Origin: Rhodoferax sp. TS-BS-61-7
Lineage (GTDB): Bacteria > Pseudomonadota > Gammaproteobacteria > Burkholderiales > Burkholderiaceae_C
Length of the DNA stretch: 64,000 bases
Reading direction: 5' to 3'
Assembly: GCF_002943465.1 (NCBI RefSeq)
Contig: NZ_PTQY01000008.1
Location: 1 to 64,000 of the forward strand
Part shown: positions 26,259-34,504 of the stretch, piece by piece
How the letters are laid out: every line of letters starts with the position of its first letter
Position numbering within the stretch: position 1 is the first letter of the stretch
Translations under genes and position numbers: made by a program
The notes under the pieces: generated by a model
Told to the model about the DNA's origin: nothing
The model's input: only the letters and a program-made list of their open reading frames with translations
Databases searched by the model: none

Positions 26259-26963
26259 CTACAGTCCCAGGAAGTGTTTTGCTGCACCAAAATTCGGAGC
26301 GTACTCCATGCTCACAGCGCTGAGATCTGCGGCGATGTCGAACTGAATATGTGTGGTGTTCGGTGCGTGGTACTCCTTCGTATTCGACGACGCGAAGACT
26401 ATCGGGGCCGTTAGACCAGCAGCCCGCAACTGGCTTGCTGCCTCGATGTAGGCCTCAACGATCACACAATCCTTCATCGATTCCTTGCCTTTGCGGGCCG
26501 GTGTGCGCGGTGCATTGACGCGCCTGAAGGCACGACTGGCAACGCCATCGTTATGCGGTACTGGCCGCGCGACGTTCTCCCAGCGGTCAAGCACCGTCTT
26601 GGCACGGTCCACATGCCCCGAAATGTGCCTGACCTGCAGTGGGCCCAAGGCGCCGTAGGCCACAGCCACGTCGTGGATGCGTTGGATCTGCGCTTGAAAC
26701 TTCTTGAGGCCGCTCAGAGCCTCCTCCTCGACGCCCGCAACATGGGAGGCAAGCTCCAGGGAGACCTGCCCTGCCATGAGAACGATCAGACCAGCACCCG
26801 TTTCGGCCGCCGCGAGCAAGGCGAGTCCGGCGAGCGCGTCACTGGGCGTCACGGTCTCGCGAGTGATGTCGCGGATCACGTCAAGCACCGTGCAAGTGTC
26901 AACACAAAGCACGGGGGCGTTCAGCGCTGCCAGACTGGCGATATCGCCGGAGCTCAAACTCAT
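26259..26963 (-). CDS. PIN-like domain protein
   Basis: From ATG 26963 the product is 234 residues. It has the layout of a PIN-like ribonuclease: LCVDTCTVLDVIRD with D22 and D28 after the first strand, a conserved SMKDCVIVEAYIEAA helix carrying the mid acidic residues, and FASSNTKEY near the end, matching the SSNTKD-type final motif of DUF4935-like PIN proteins. The start overlaps the stop of the upstream gene (ATGA, 26960-26963), so the two are coupled. Such pairs often act as toxin-antitoxin or anti-phage modules. Some catalytic acids are placed by eye only. Confidence 0.65.
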   Translation of the reverse strand: MSLSSGDIASLAALNAPVLCVDTCTVLDVIRDITRETVTPSDALAGLALLAAAETGAGLIVLMAGQVSLELASHVAGVEEEALSGLKKFQAQIQRIHDVAVAYGALGPLQVRHISGHVDRAKTVLDRWENVARPVPHNDGVASRAFRRVNAPRTPARKGKESMKDCVIVEAYIEAASQLRAAGLTAPIVFASSNTKEYHAPNTTHIQFDIAADLSAVSMEYAPNFGAAKHFLGL

Positions 26964-27622
26964 GGGCGCAACTGGTCGTACTGCTCCAGCAGTCCGAGTG
27001 CAAATTCGTAGTCGATCGCCAGTTCCTGCGCTTTCTCGAATGACCAATGTTCGACTTCGACAAGCCATCTTGCCAGTTGGTCCGAATCCAGTCGCGGAGT
27101 ATTCCGATAAGCAGCGATCAGGAACGCATACCAGCGCTCTCGATCTTTCGGATGTGCCGCTCCGGTAGATTTATTGGCTAAGTGCGAGAAGCGCCTCAAG
27201 GCCGCCGCCGGCTCAACCGACAGCCAGTCGTCCAGAGACTGGCTGGCCGAACTCAGTTCGATCTCGAATCCCTCGACTTGGGCGGCAGGTCGCGCGACCC
27301 GTTCTACGAAGTCCTGCAAGATGGCGTTATACCGAGTAATGCCGAGCTCGCCGACATGGCGCGGCACAATGTTAGAGACGCGGTAGCCGTCGGCCTCCTG
27401 CCAGAGGACCAGGGCGGACTCATCGATGTCGTCGGATGCTGTTCGCACGAGGACGATCACGTCCTCGTCGTCAATAGCCCCATGTCTAATGTCGTCTTCG
27501 CGGTGAGGATCATGACACCACGGTGCCTGCACCCGAGCCAGGATGCCACCCCGGATCACGCTGGGAGTTGAGCGGCTATTCAAGTGCAAGTTCTGGAATA
27601 CCTCAATGCTTTTTTCTGACAT
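26960..27622 (-). CDS. Hypothetical partner of the PIN-like protein, 220 aa
   Basis: A soluble, acidic 220-residue protein of unknown family. Its N-terminal half is strand-rich (GGILARVQAPWCHDP, DEDVIVLVRTASDD) and its C-terminal half helical (RWYAFLIAAYRNTPRLDSDQ). It ends inside the start codon of the PIN-like gene, showing coupled translation. In two-gene PIN modules the first gene usually encodes the antitoxin or a sensor, so that is the leading guess, without motif support. Confidence 0.6.
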   Translation of the reverse strand: MSEKSIEVFQNLHLNSRSTPSVIRGGILARVQAPWCHDPHREDDIRHGAIDDEDVIVLVRTASDDIDESALVLWQEADGYRVSNIVPRHVGELGITRYNAILQDFVERVARPAAQVEGFEIELSSASQSLDDWLSVEPAAALRRFSHLANKSTGAAHPKDRERWYAFLIAAYRNTPRLDSDQLARWLVEVEHWSFEKAQELAIDYEFALGLLEQYDQLRP

Positions 27623-27779
27623 GTGGATGAGTCCGGTTGGAAAGTGTTGCAGCCAATGCGCAGCCTAGCACTTTCGGTGCACTGAGCCAGCAGATCGGCC
27701 AATCATTGCAAAGGTGGAATACAAGTACGAGGAACGATTCGCGAGACCTATGAGGCGCTAAAGCGCTAGCTAATAGCGC

Positions 27780-28571
27780 TCAGGGATTCATCAAAAGTCG
27801 CGCAAGTGGCAGGGTGAGTTTTTTGATAGGGCTGACCCCGAGGTCTCTTGCAAAGTAGTAACCCTCAGCACGAGAACGCATAAGCGCATTGGCCTCTGCA
27901 ACGGCGTCGAAATCTAGGCATTGGCTTTCCTGGCCACCCATAAAACTGAGCTTGGGACTGATTGGCATCAAGGTCACGCCCCTGGTCGTATCAGGCACGA
28001 TGAACTCGCCCTCCATGGCTTCGAGAATGCCCCAATTGATCGGGCCGGAGTGAATTCGATCGTGGTCCATTCTCACGCGCAGACTGATTCCGTTCATGAA
28101 CCGGCGGGGCATGCGTCCACCAGGCAACATGAATATGCAGCCGTTGTTTTCCAGTATCTCTTGTTGGTCCAAGTCAAGATCTGAGCCAGTTATGCCGTTG
28201 GCATAGATGTCCTCTCGATCTTCTGCCTTGGTCTCATAGCGCGCCTTCCACAGAAAGAACATTTCGGTGATCGCTTCTTGCTGTTCGTCTGTGAATGTGC
28301 GGAGGCCATTGACTACCGCGTCAGTTACGTGTTGGTACGTGGCTTCAATTTGGCGGCTGCTCGTGGTCTCGGCCTTTTGATCCCACAGCCTCTTGACACA
28401 GAAGATCCCATGCTCGGGGTGCCGCTTTTTAACCGTCCCATATGGCAGTGACACAACACTTACCTCGCCATCGTCAGTGAAGCGGGCGATGGAATGCCGG
28501 GGCATCACATGCTGATTTATCGTCAGCTGGCGGGGATTGCCTGGTTGCGTCGGCTGATGTTTGTCCTTCAT
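27780..28571 (-). CDS. DUF4238-like hypothetical protein, 263 aa
   Basis: The N-terminus (NQHVMPRHSIARFTDDGEVS) matches the HYVPR-type opening of DUF4238 proteins, a family found widely in accessory regions and next to defence genes; the function is unknown. A FCVKRLWDQKAET segment follows at about residue 57. The protein is soluble. Its 158-bp distance from the PIN pair suggests a separate unit. It lies in the segment bracketed by the 28-bp direct repeats. Confidence 0.6.
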   Translation of the reverse strand: MKDKHQPTQPGNPRQLTINQHVMPRHSIARFTDDGEVSVVSLPYGTVKKRHPEHGIFCVKRLWDQKAETTSSRQIEATYQHVTDAVVNGLRTFTDEQQEAITEMFFLWKARYETKAEDREDIYANGITGSDLDLDQQEILENNGCIFMLPGGRMPRRFMNGISLRVRMDHDRIHSGPINWGILEAMEGEFIVPDTTRGVTLMPISPKLSFMGGQESQCLDFDAVAEANALMRSRAEGYYFARDLGVSPIKKLTLPLARLLMNP

Positions 28572-28740
28572 GCGGCCATATGCTAGCCGCTACCGGCCAC
28601 CCAGAACACCACGTCGCCACAGTCATTTGCCGGATATGTCCACCATCTTTGACAGCAGTTTTGCATCTATTTGGCACGGGTGTCACTGACTGTGGCATCC
28701 GACAGCTATGACCAGGCAGCAAAGAGACAACGTCATCGGA

Positions 28741-28758
28741 TTACCGCAATTGCGGTAA
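28741..28758. promoter_or_regulatory. Perfect 18-bp palindrome, possible operator
   Basis: TTACCGCAATTGCGGTAA is a perfect palindrome, 170 bp upstream of the DUF4238-like start. It has the size and symmetry of a dimeric regulator site; no regulator is assigned. Confidence 0.35.
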
Positions 28759-28919
28759 CAGGACGAAACCGCTGCTTTGTCCGCTGAATGCCGGAAGACT
28801 GGTAAGCAATTTTCAGAACAATGGTTGATTCATTCTTCAGTACGCAGTGGTGTTTTTGCAAGGCGAATCGCTGGAGCTTTTGCTGTGCGAACGTCTGGCA
28901 ATATTCATGCGGATACTCA

Positions 28920-28947
28920 CCGCTACAAATAGCACTTAAACCGAGAT
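28920..28947 (+). repeat. 28-bp direct repeat, copy 2
   Basis: Identical to 26115-26142 and in the same orientation. It lies just downstream of tniQ, so the bracketed genes adjoin the transposition module. Confidence 0.85.
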
Positions 28948-29000
28948 AACCCCTAAATTCGAACAGGCATGCGCGGCTGCCTCACCCGGAATACGCCGTG

Positions 29001-30542
29001 TTAGCGACGAATCATTGCGAGACTGGACAAGGTAGTACGCAAATGCGCCCTGTTGCACACAGGGCGGTACTGCGCGATGGAGCCAGCCGCCTGGGGCTCG
29101 ATGAAAAGCAAGCCAGGCTCTGATCGCAATCCTCGCCCACCGCAGGCCCAGTGGCGCGTCATGAAGTGCTCATGCTCGTTGAGGGTCCAGCCAACGGAGT
29201 TTTTGTTGAATTCGTTTTCTGAGATGCGGACCCATTGGGCAAAGCTGTCAAAGCAAGCGACAGCCAACAAGTGCGCATTGACCCACGCCTCAAAGGTAGC
29301 CGACCAATTGGCTGAAAAAATCGGCGCGTCCTTCGATATCCAGCCAACCAGTCCATAGAGATGGCCACGCTGCCGTCCATCGTCCAAGGAGGCTGGAATC
29401 CGCTTTCCTTCCCATTGCAGTCTCCAGCGAATGAACGCAAGAGCCACTGGGCAAAACGCTTGCGTTTTTTCCCCCTCCAGATTCCACCACAAGGTTTTCA
29501 TCGCTTGTCGAATGCATCCAAGATGCGCATGCACATGGTGACGCATCACATGTCGACGCAGAGACCTGTAAACGCCCCAGGCGGCTTCCAGCTTGGGATC
29601 ATTGCCTGGTTTCACCGATCGACGGGCCTTGTTTGCAGCCCCATGCACTTTTTTCCCTGATATTCCAATCGCCTCAGGTGTCGGTTCAACAAAGATGAAT
29701 GTCGGGGGTAGCTCAACGAGGGAGGTCTGTGGAATGGCACCGAGACACACAGGTACCGAAGTCAAGACATCTGCGACGAACTGTCGGAAGTAGATCGCGC
29801 GGCGCAAAGAGTCCGGTTTGCTCAAAAACAAAGGCAAATGGGGGCGCCGCAATTGAGACCTGCACGCATCAATCAAAGTCGACAACTGGTCATTAAATGC
29901 CACCAGATCCGCGTGATCAGAAAACATCGCCGACGCCTTCTCATCGATGGGGGATGCTTGGCCTGGCTTGCGCAAGCCGGGTGAGAAATCCTTGCCGCAG
30001 CACGTGCAGCAAAAAAAAGAAATTTTTTCTTTGGATTCCAAAACATAGGGGAGTTGAGAACCGCAACCGGAGCAACGTTGCAGGAGCGTTTTGTGATGCA
30101 CCTTACAGACACTGGCGAAATTCAGCTGAAAGGTAGCGGAATGAAATCCGTACCTCGCACAGTCAGGGCACCATACCAAATGGGGCGAAGCTAAATGGGC
30201 AGAGTTGGGAAACAGGAACTCCACAAAGCCCTTTTGAATACGGCTGGTGTCAAGATGCAGAGTATTGGCAAGTCTGGCAACCAAGATATGCGTCGCATAT
30301 CTCAAATCTACATGGGGAAAGCGGGGGCGCCCCGCTGCAGCTACCCTCGTCTTTTCAGAATTGGGAGCCACGAACAGTTCGCACAAGTCCCTTGATGTCA
30401 GCGCATTGAGGCCGCCGAATTTGGCCAGCAGGCCATAGATCGAATCGCCGCCAGAGAACCATTCGGGACGCCAGCACCAAATAAGGTCAGGGCTTTTCGG
30501 ATCATCAATTGCGATGCGGCCGACATGTACTCTGGACGCCAT
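29001..30542 (-). CDS. tniQ: TniQ/TnsD-type target-selection protein
   Basis: The 513-residue protein has the TniQ zinc-binding region: C125 and C128 (WCPDC), then C146, H149/H150, C157 and C160 (VCKVHHKTLLQRCSGC), with an extra CCTCC cluster at 178-182. Short TniQ proteins have about 300-400 residues; this one has a C-terminal extension of about 200 residues, as in Tn7 TnsD (508 residues), which uses it to read a fixed attachment site. It starts 3 bp after tnsC. It is the likely factor that directs insertion. Confidence 0.88.
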   Translation of the reverse strand: MASRVHVGRIAIDDPKSPDLIWCWRPEWFSGGDSIYGLLAKFGGLNALTSRDLCELFVAPNSEKTRVAAAGRPRFPHVDLRYATHILVARLANTLHLDTSRIQKGFVEFLFPNSAHLASPHLVWCPDCARYGFHSATFQLNFASVCKVHHKTLLQRCSGCGSQLPYVLESKEKISFFCCTCCGKDFSPGLRKPGQASPIDEKASAMFSDHADLVAFNDQLSTLIDACRSQLRRPHLPLFLSKPDSLRRAIYFRQFVADVLTSVPVCLGAIPQTSLVELPPTFIFVEPTPEAIGISGKKVHGAANKARRSVKPGNDPKLEAAWGVYRSLRRHVMRHHVHAHLGCIRQAMKTLWWNLEGEKTQAFCPVALAFIRWRLQWEGKRIPASLDDGRQRGHLYGLVGWISKDAPIFSANWSATFEAWVNAHLLAVACFDSFAQWVRISENEFNKNSVGWTLNEHEHFMTRHWACGGRGLRSEPGLLFIEPQAAGSIAQYRPVCNRAHLRTTLSSLAMIRR

Positions 30543-30545
30543 GAT

Positions 30546-31529
30546 TCAGCTCGCGTTATCGGGATCCATGTCCAGCAGCAGCTCTTCCTCCGCTAGGGAA
30601 AACCTGGACTCTTCAATGGCTTTTTTCCACAGTACCGGGGTGAACTGAAAGTCTTTGGAGTCTTGGCACAAATCCGTCAGCGCAATCTCGACTGTACGGG
30701 CAAAGTAGGTCATAGGAACTTCCACGGTCGTACGGTACCCCCCTTCCCGATGTGCGTCCTCAAATTGCTGCCAAAGCACACCGGCCTGGGGGGAAAGCCT
30801 CACTCCACGGCTCCAGGCCAACGGCAAGAAAAACCGGGTGAAGGACCAGTCCGAATCTGCCGGGTAACAGGTATCGTCATAGCCCAACAAACAGCTTGCA
30901 GCCTCCTCCGCACTGCACACGCCACGAAACTCGATGTCATCGATCATGAATCGCCCAACGATTTGCGTCTGACGCGCTTCCTTCAGAGAGGTTTTTTGGT
31001 TTTTGAGCTGCGGCTGTCCGACCAGAAAGGTGATCATCCGGTAGCCGCGTCGCTCGAGTTCATCGTGAACTTCCCGCAACCACTCATATTCATCCAACTC
31101 CAGTTTCTGCGCCTCGTCAGCAAACACCACCAAAATGTTTTGCCGGGACTTTGCCAGTTGCAATATCAATGTGTTGATCAGTCGAATCCGCTTTCGGGGA
31201 GCAGTTCCTTTTTCGCTCTCCGCATGCCCAATGGCGAACAATAGATTCGTGAAAAAAGCTGATTCAGATGGGACCTTTCTTTTGTGACATGAAAACGTAA
31301 ACGTCACGATGTTGGGAAAATCTGACTTCAATGCACTGGCGACATACCGGCAAGCGTAGGTCTTCCCGTATCTGGTTCGTGCATACACAATGGAGCCGGG
31401 GACTCGCAACTTGATGCACTTTTTAATCCGCATATAAAGTTGATCGATGGAATGTGTTCCAACGATGTACTTTTGCATCGTCACCGGGTGCGTGTCCCAC
31501 GGTATTGGACGTACTATTTCGGGAGTCAT
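30546..31529 (-). CDS. tnsC: TnsC/TniB-type AAA+ transposition regulator
   Basis: The 327-residue ATPase has its P-loop at residues 50-57 (ARTRYGKT, K56) and Walker B at about 134-139 (VVFADEA, D138 and E139), followed by a sensor region with FLVGQPQL as in TniB/TnsC proteins. It assembles on target DNA, linking the target selector (TniQ) to the transposase. A strong ribosome binding site (AGGAG) precedes ATG 31529. It is in one operon with tnsB (7 bp away) and tniQ (3 bp away). Confidence 0.9.
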   Translation of the reverse strand: MTPEIVRPIPWDTHPVTMQKYIVGTHSIDQLYMRIKKCIKLRVPGSIVYARTRYGKTYACRYVASALKSDFPNIVTFTFSCHKRKVPSESAFFTNLLFAIGHAESEKGTAPRKRIRLINTLILQLAKSRQNILVVFADEAQKLELDEYEWLREVHDELERRGYRMITFLVGQPQLKNQKTSLKEARQTQIVGRFMIDDIEFRGVCSAEEAASCLLGYDDTCYPADSDWSFTRFFLPLAWSRGVRLSPQAGVLWQQFEDAHREGGYRTTVEVPMTYFARTVEIALTDLCQDSKDFQFTPVLWKKAIEESRFSLAEEELLLDMDPDNAS

Positions 31530-31536
31530 ACATCTC

Positions 31537-33564
31537 CTAAAACAAGATCGTTTTCCTCAGCTTCAGTGGAATTGGAGCCACTTGCTTTGGCGGACGTCTT
31601 CGTGGTTCAGGCGAAGCAGTTTCCGGTGGATCGGCGGCGGGCAAATCACCCTCTGCTAGAGGACTCTTCCCCAGAATATTGGCGTGGGTACGCGCGTCGT
31701 GCTCGGCGGCCTTGACACCTGAATACACGGAAGCAACCGAATTGCCGGCTCGCTTACTTTGCTTCGCTTCCTCCAGCTTGTATTTCACATAGGCCTCGAT
31801 CGGGCTATCAGACTCGGAATACTTCAGCTTCTTCAGACGGTGAAGCCGCAGGATTTCTTTACGCAACCGAATCGAATGCGGAATGGTTCGCCATTGCCTA
31901 CTTGCCTGCAAAATGCCGAGTTCCGCACCATCCTCAAAAAAAGCATGGACTGAGCGAACATCCCGCGCCATGAAGTAGATGCGAAGAATGCGTCCCACCA
32001 GTTCAGGACGACAGGCCAGAATGTCACTGGTGTAGCGAACACCTTCAAAGTTGATATGAGGAAGTTTCTTTCCACGCACTGTGACAATGACTGCCTCCTT
32101 GAGCAAAAACAGCTGGTGCTGCCGACTCAGAGGTAGTTTTTGCATCAGGTACTCTGGTTTGGAAGTCATGTAACGCATGGCTTCCAGCGGGGTACGACCA
32201 CCCAGACCGCTGTGTGATTCGCCGTTCAGATCCGCGATCAAGACCTCTGCGACTTGCTCGAGCTCATCCAACTTCATGAGCATGGACAAATTCTGCCCGA
32301 CGTCAGCAAGCGTTCGGACTTTGTCTGATGGACCAGACCCCACAGATCCCGGCACTTGGTGCAAACCACATTCCTCGAGCAAGCCAAAGAATCTTTCGAT
32401 GATGGCCCGGTCATTGGGCTCACCGAGACGGCCTGAAATCGCCCAGCAATCCACGACCTGTGTCAGACGATGCAAGGTGTCGTGGGCCAGATGGCTTTTT
32501 GCGCTATCAAACTGAAACCAGTTCCAGCGGTGATAGGCCAGCTCCGGCATCACCTCATTCGGGAAACCGCCACCTTCTTTGATAGCCAAACCAGGTATTG
32601 TCAGTTTGACTTTTTTATGGGGTGCGATGGCTGCTTGCAATGCCTCCGCGACATCGTCCTTGTTGTATTCCGGCCCGACTGCCAGGTGGTAGCCCAGGGT
32701 CGCACGGCTCGCCACATCCTTGACGACCAAAATCCAGACGCGGCGGATTTCGATGATGGTCTCCATGCCAAACGGATCAGGGACAACCAAGGTGATGCGT
32801 ACGTCAATTTTGTGGCCATCAAACTGAACAATACGAAAAGCGGTGTCCGCCACCGGCCATTGCCTAGTAGCCTCTCCCGTACCCCCACTCTCCTGCAGGT
32901 GGTCATCGGCAAGTCGGTGTCCGCCAGACTGCTCTCGAGTGATCCTGAGCACCGCCGCTTGGAAAGCCCTGTAGCCCAGCATGTCTTGGTTTAAAGGATA
33001 TTCACCGGATTGAAGTCCTTCGGCCTTGCAGCGCCTCAGGAACTGAGAATGCATGGACCGAATCGACTTATTTACCTCTCGAAACTCTCCCTCGCGTAGC
33101 GGCCTGTTGCGCTCCTTGACGGCTTTTCTGAGCCACTTTTCGACGTCGTCAAATCGCTTGAGCAACTGCGTAAAGGCTCCGGCGGCGGCTGAGCCGACTA
33201 ATAAAGAGCTGGCCGGGACAGCTGCGACACGTTCATATTCCTTGATGTGTTTGTAGGGGATGAGTGCTCGAAGGCCCTGAATACGCCCATCGGGCGCCTT
33301 GATCATGACACGTTCAATCAAACGGTAAATCTGCTTGGTATGGAGATTCGTACGCTTTTCTATTGCCCGCAATGAAACATGAGGCTCACTCACAAAGAGT
33401 TGAAAGGCTTCCAGATTCTGCCGATAGCTGTTCAAGGCATCGGTGTTGCTGCTGAAGGCAGACTCATCCACCCCAGGCAGGTTCTGAAAATCTCGCAGAA
33501 AATCCGGCAAGGATCCCCTGGTGAACGAAGTTGCCCCGAAAAGGAACTGATGTTTGGTATTCAT
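31537..33564 (-). CDS. tnsB: TnsB/TniA-type DDE transposase
   Basis: From ATG 33564 (overlapping the tnsA stop as ATGA) the transposase has 675 residues. An N-terminal helix-turn-helix region (SLRAIEKRTNLHTKQIYRLI) precedes an rve-type catalytic core with D249 (VQFDGHK), D353 (FQFDSAKS) and E390 (NDRAIIERFF). A C-terminal strand-rich domain and a basic tail follow, the latter presumably contacting TnsC. The DDE triad is complete, so the element should be able to cut and join DNA. It recognises the repeated motifs at the element ends. Confidence 0.92.
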   Translation of the reverse strand: MNTKHQFLFGATSFTRGSLPDFLRDFQNLPGVDESAFSSNTDALNSYRQNLEAFQLFVSEPHVSLRAIEKRTNLHTKQIYRLIERVMIKAPDGRIQGLRALIPYKHIKEYERVAAVPASSLLVGSAAAGAFTQLLKRFDDVEKWLRKAVKERNRPLREGEFREVNKSIRSMHSQFLRRCKAEGLQSGEYPLNQDMLGYRAFQAAVLRITREQSGGHRLADDHLQESGGTGEATRQWPVADTAFRIVQFDGHKIDVRITLVVPDPFGMETIIEIRRVWILVVKDVASRATLGYHLAVGPEYNKDDVAEALQAAIAPHKKVKLTIPGLAIKEGGGFPNEVMPELAYHRWNWFQFDSAKSHLAHDTLHRLTQVVDCWAISGRLGEPNDRAIIERFFGLLEECGLHQVPGSVGSGPSDKVRTLADVGQNLSMLMKLDELEQVAEVLIADLNGESHSGLGGRTPLEAMRYMTSKPEYLMQKLPLSRQHQLFLLKEAVIVTVRGKKLPHINFEGVRYTSDILACRPELVGRILRIYFMARDVRSVHAFFEDGAELGILQASRQWRTIPHSIRLRKEILRLHRLKKLKYSESDSPIEAYVKYKLEEAKQSKRAGNSVASVYSGVKAAEHDARTHANILGKSPLAEGDLPAADPPETASPEPRRRPPKQVAPIPLKLRKTILF

Positions 33565-34220
33565 GGCCTCGCCACCAGGACCTGCGGATGCATAGGTTTC
33601 GACTCCATAGAGTCGCAGACAAGACGACCTGAAATCAAAAGCTTGAAAACAGCCGCACGAACCAACATAGGGTCCGTATCCACTATTGCGTTTTCGATGT
33701 GATCGAGCCGCGTAGGTTGCTTGATTGCATCTTCGCAACGTTCCAAAAGCCCGTCACTCAGGAAGCTCCTATGTCCGGCCAAATGCTGAAGAACCACTGA
33801 CCAGTTGTCATACCGCATTCTTTTGCTCTCGAATGAAGTCGGATCGACTTCAACAATCGCGGCCTTCTGCATTACCACCCATTCACGGAATTTTGAATAT
33901 CCGACGTCCCAAGACTTCGGGGTATTCGTCTTTTCGGGGCTCAAGAAGACATAAAAACTGGACACGCCGTCTTGCAGTGCCCAGAAATCGACTACTTTCT
34001 TAGGCTTGATACCTGGCACCAATATGGGGCGTTCACAGATTTCTTGGACCCGATGGTCAATTTCCAAATCGATGAACTGACACAGTGCAGACTTGCCGAA
34101 TAGAACCATTCGGCGATTGGCCTTGAAACTGTAAACGTCCAAGCGATACGACCCATACGGCTGCTTGTCGTCGGCTGCAACGGTGTAGTTGAGTGTCATA
34201 CCAGCACGTCTTTTGATCAT
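33561..34220 (-). CDS. TnsA-like protein with altered catalytic residues
   Basis: This 219-residue protein sits where TnsA does, first in the operon and next to the end repeats, with its stop overlapping the tnsB start. The pattern SALCQFIDLEIDHRVQEICE, an ERP motif, then KVVDFWALQDG fits the TnsA nuclease core. In the usual core a glutamate follows the serine-leucine pair and an E-V-K motif follows the aspartate; here the first position is C47 and the last is FLS (S94), leaving only D78. By eye the nuclease triad is therefore incomplete. Start 34220 or 34199. Confidence 0.65.
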   Translation of the reverse strand: MIKRRAGMTLNYTVAADDKQPYGSYRLDVYSFKANRRMVLFGKSALCQFIDLEIDHRVQEICERPILVPGIKPKKVVDFWALQDGVSSFYVFLSPEKTNTPKSWDVGYSKFREWVVMQKAAIVEVDPTSFESKRMRYDNWSVVLQHLAGHRSFLSDGLLERCEDAIKQPTRLDHIENAIVDTDPMLVRAAVFKLLISGRLVCDSMESKPMHPQVLVARP

Positions 34221-34245
34221 GCATGTATAGACATAGCTTTTTATT

Positions 34246-34502
34246 TGTCAAAATTACCTGCAAAACTAGGAGGTAAAAGTGTCAACGAACCGGCTGCAAA
34301 CCCGCGTCAAGCCTAGAAAGTTGAGGCAATCTGCTTGAAAAGCTTGTGCAAGCCGGGGGAGTGAATTTCCGAGTACTGACACTTTTACCTGCCAGATCTG
34401 CAAATTGTCAGTTTTACCTCCCAAATGCTGGAAGAAAAACTGTCAACGCTTAGGGGAGCTACAGAGTGAAATCACCTGCTTGAGGTGTTGTCACTTTTAC
34501 TT
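34246..34502. repeat. Array of six TnsB-binding-like motifs, transposon end region
   Basis: A 14-bp motif resembling TGTCAnTTTTACCT occurs at 34246-34259, 34377-34390, 34406-34419 and 34489-34502 on the plus strand, and at 34271-34284 and 34432-34445 on the minus strand. Spacing is irregular. Several short copies next to tnsA are what Tn7-like ends have. The terminal TGTCA recalls the TGTCA ends of Tn5053/Tn402 elements. The exact terminus is not assigned. Confidence 0.7.
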
Positions 34503-34504
34503 CG

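Larger units (their letters stand above)
28572..29000. other. 429-bp gap with a palindrome and repeat copy 2
   Basis: No gene is seen. It holds the promoter side of the DUF4238-like gene, a perfect 18-bp palindrome at 28741-28758, and the second 28-bp direct repeat 54 bp from the end of tniQ. Confidence 0.5.

Noticed and set aside
26115..28947. 28-bp direct repeats considered as a CRISPR or an IS end pair
   Set aside because: Only two copies 2.8 kb apart in direct orientation, and no transposase between them.
34246..34502. Motif array considered as plasmid replication iterons
   Set aside because: No replication initiator gene nearby, mixed orientation, and adjacency to tnsA favours transposon-end sites.
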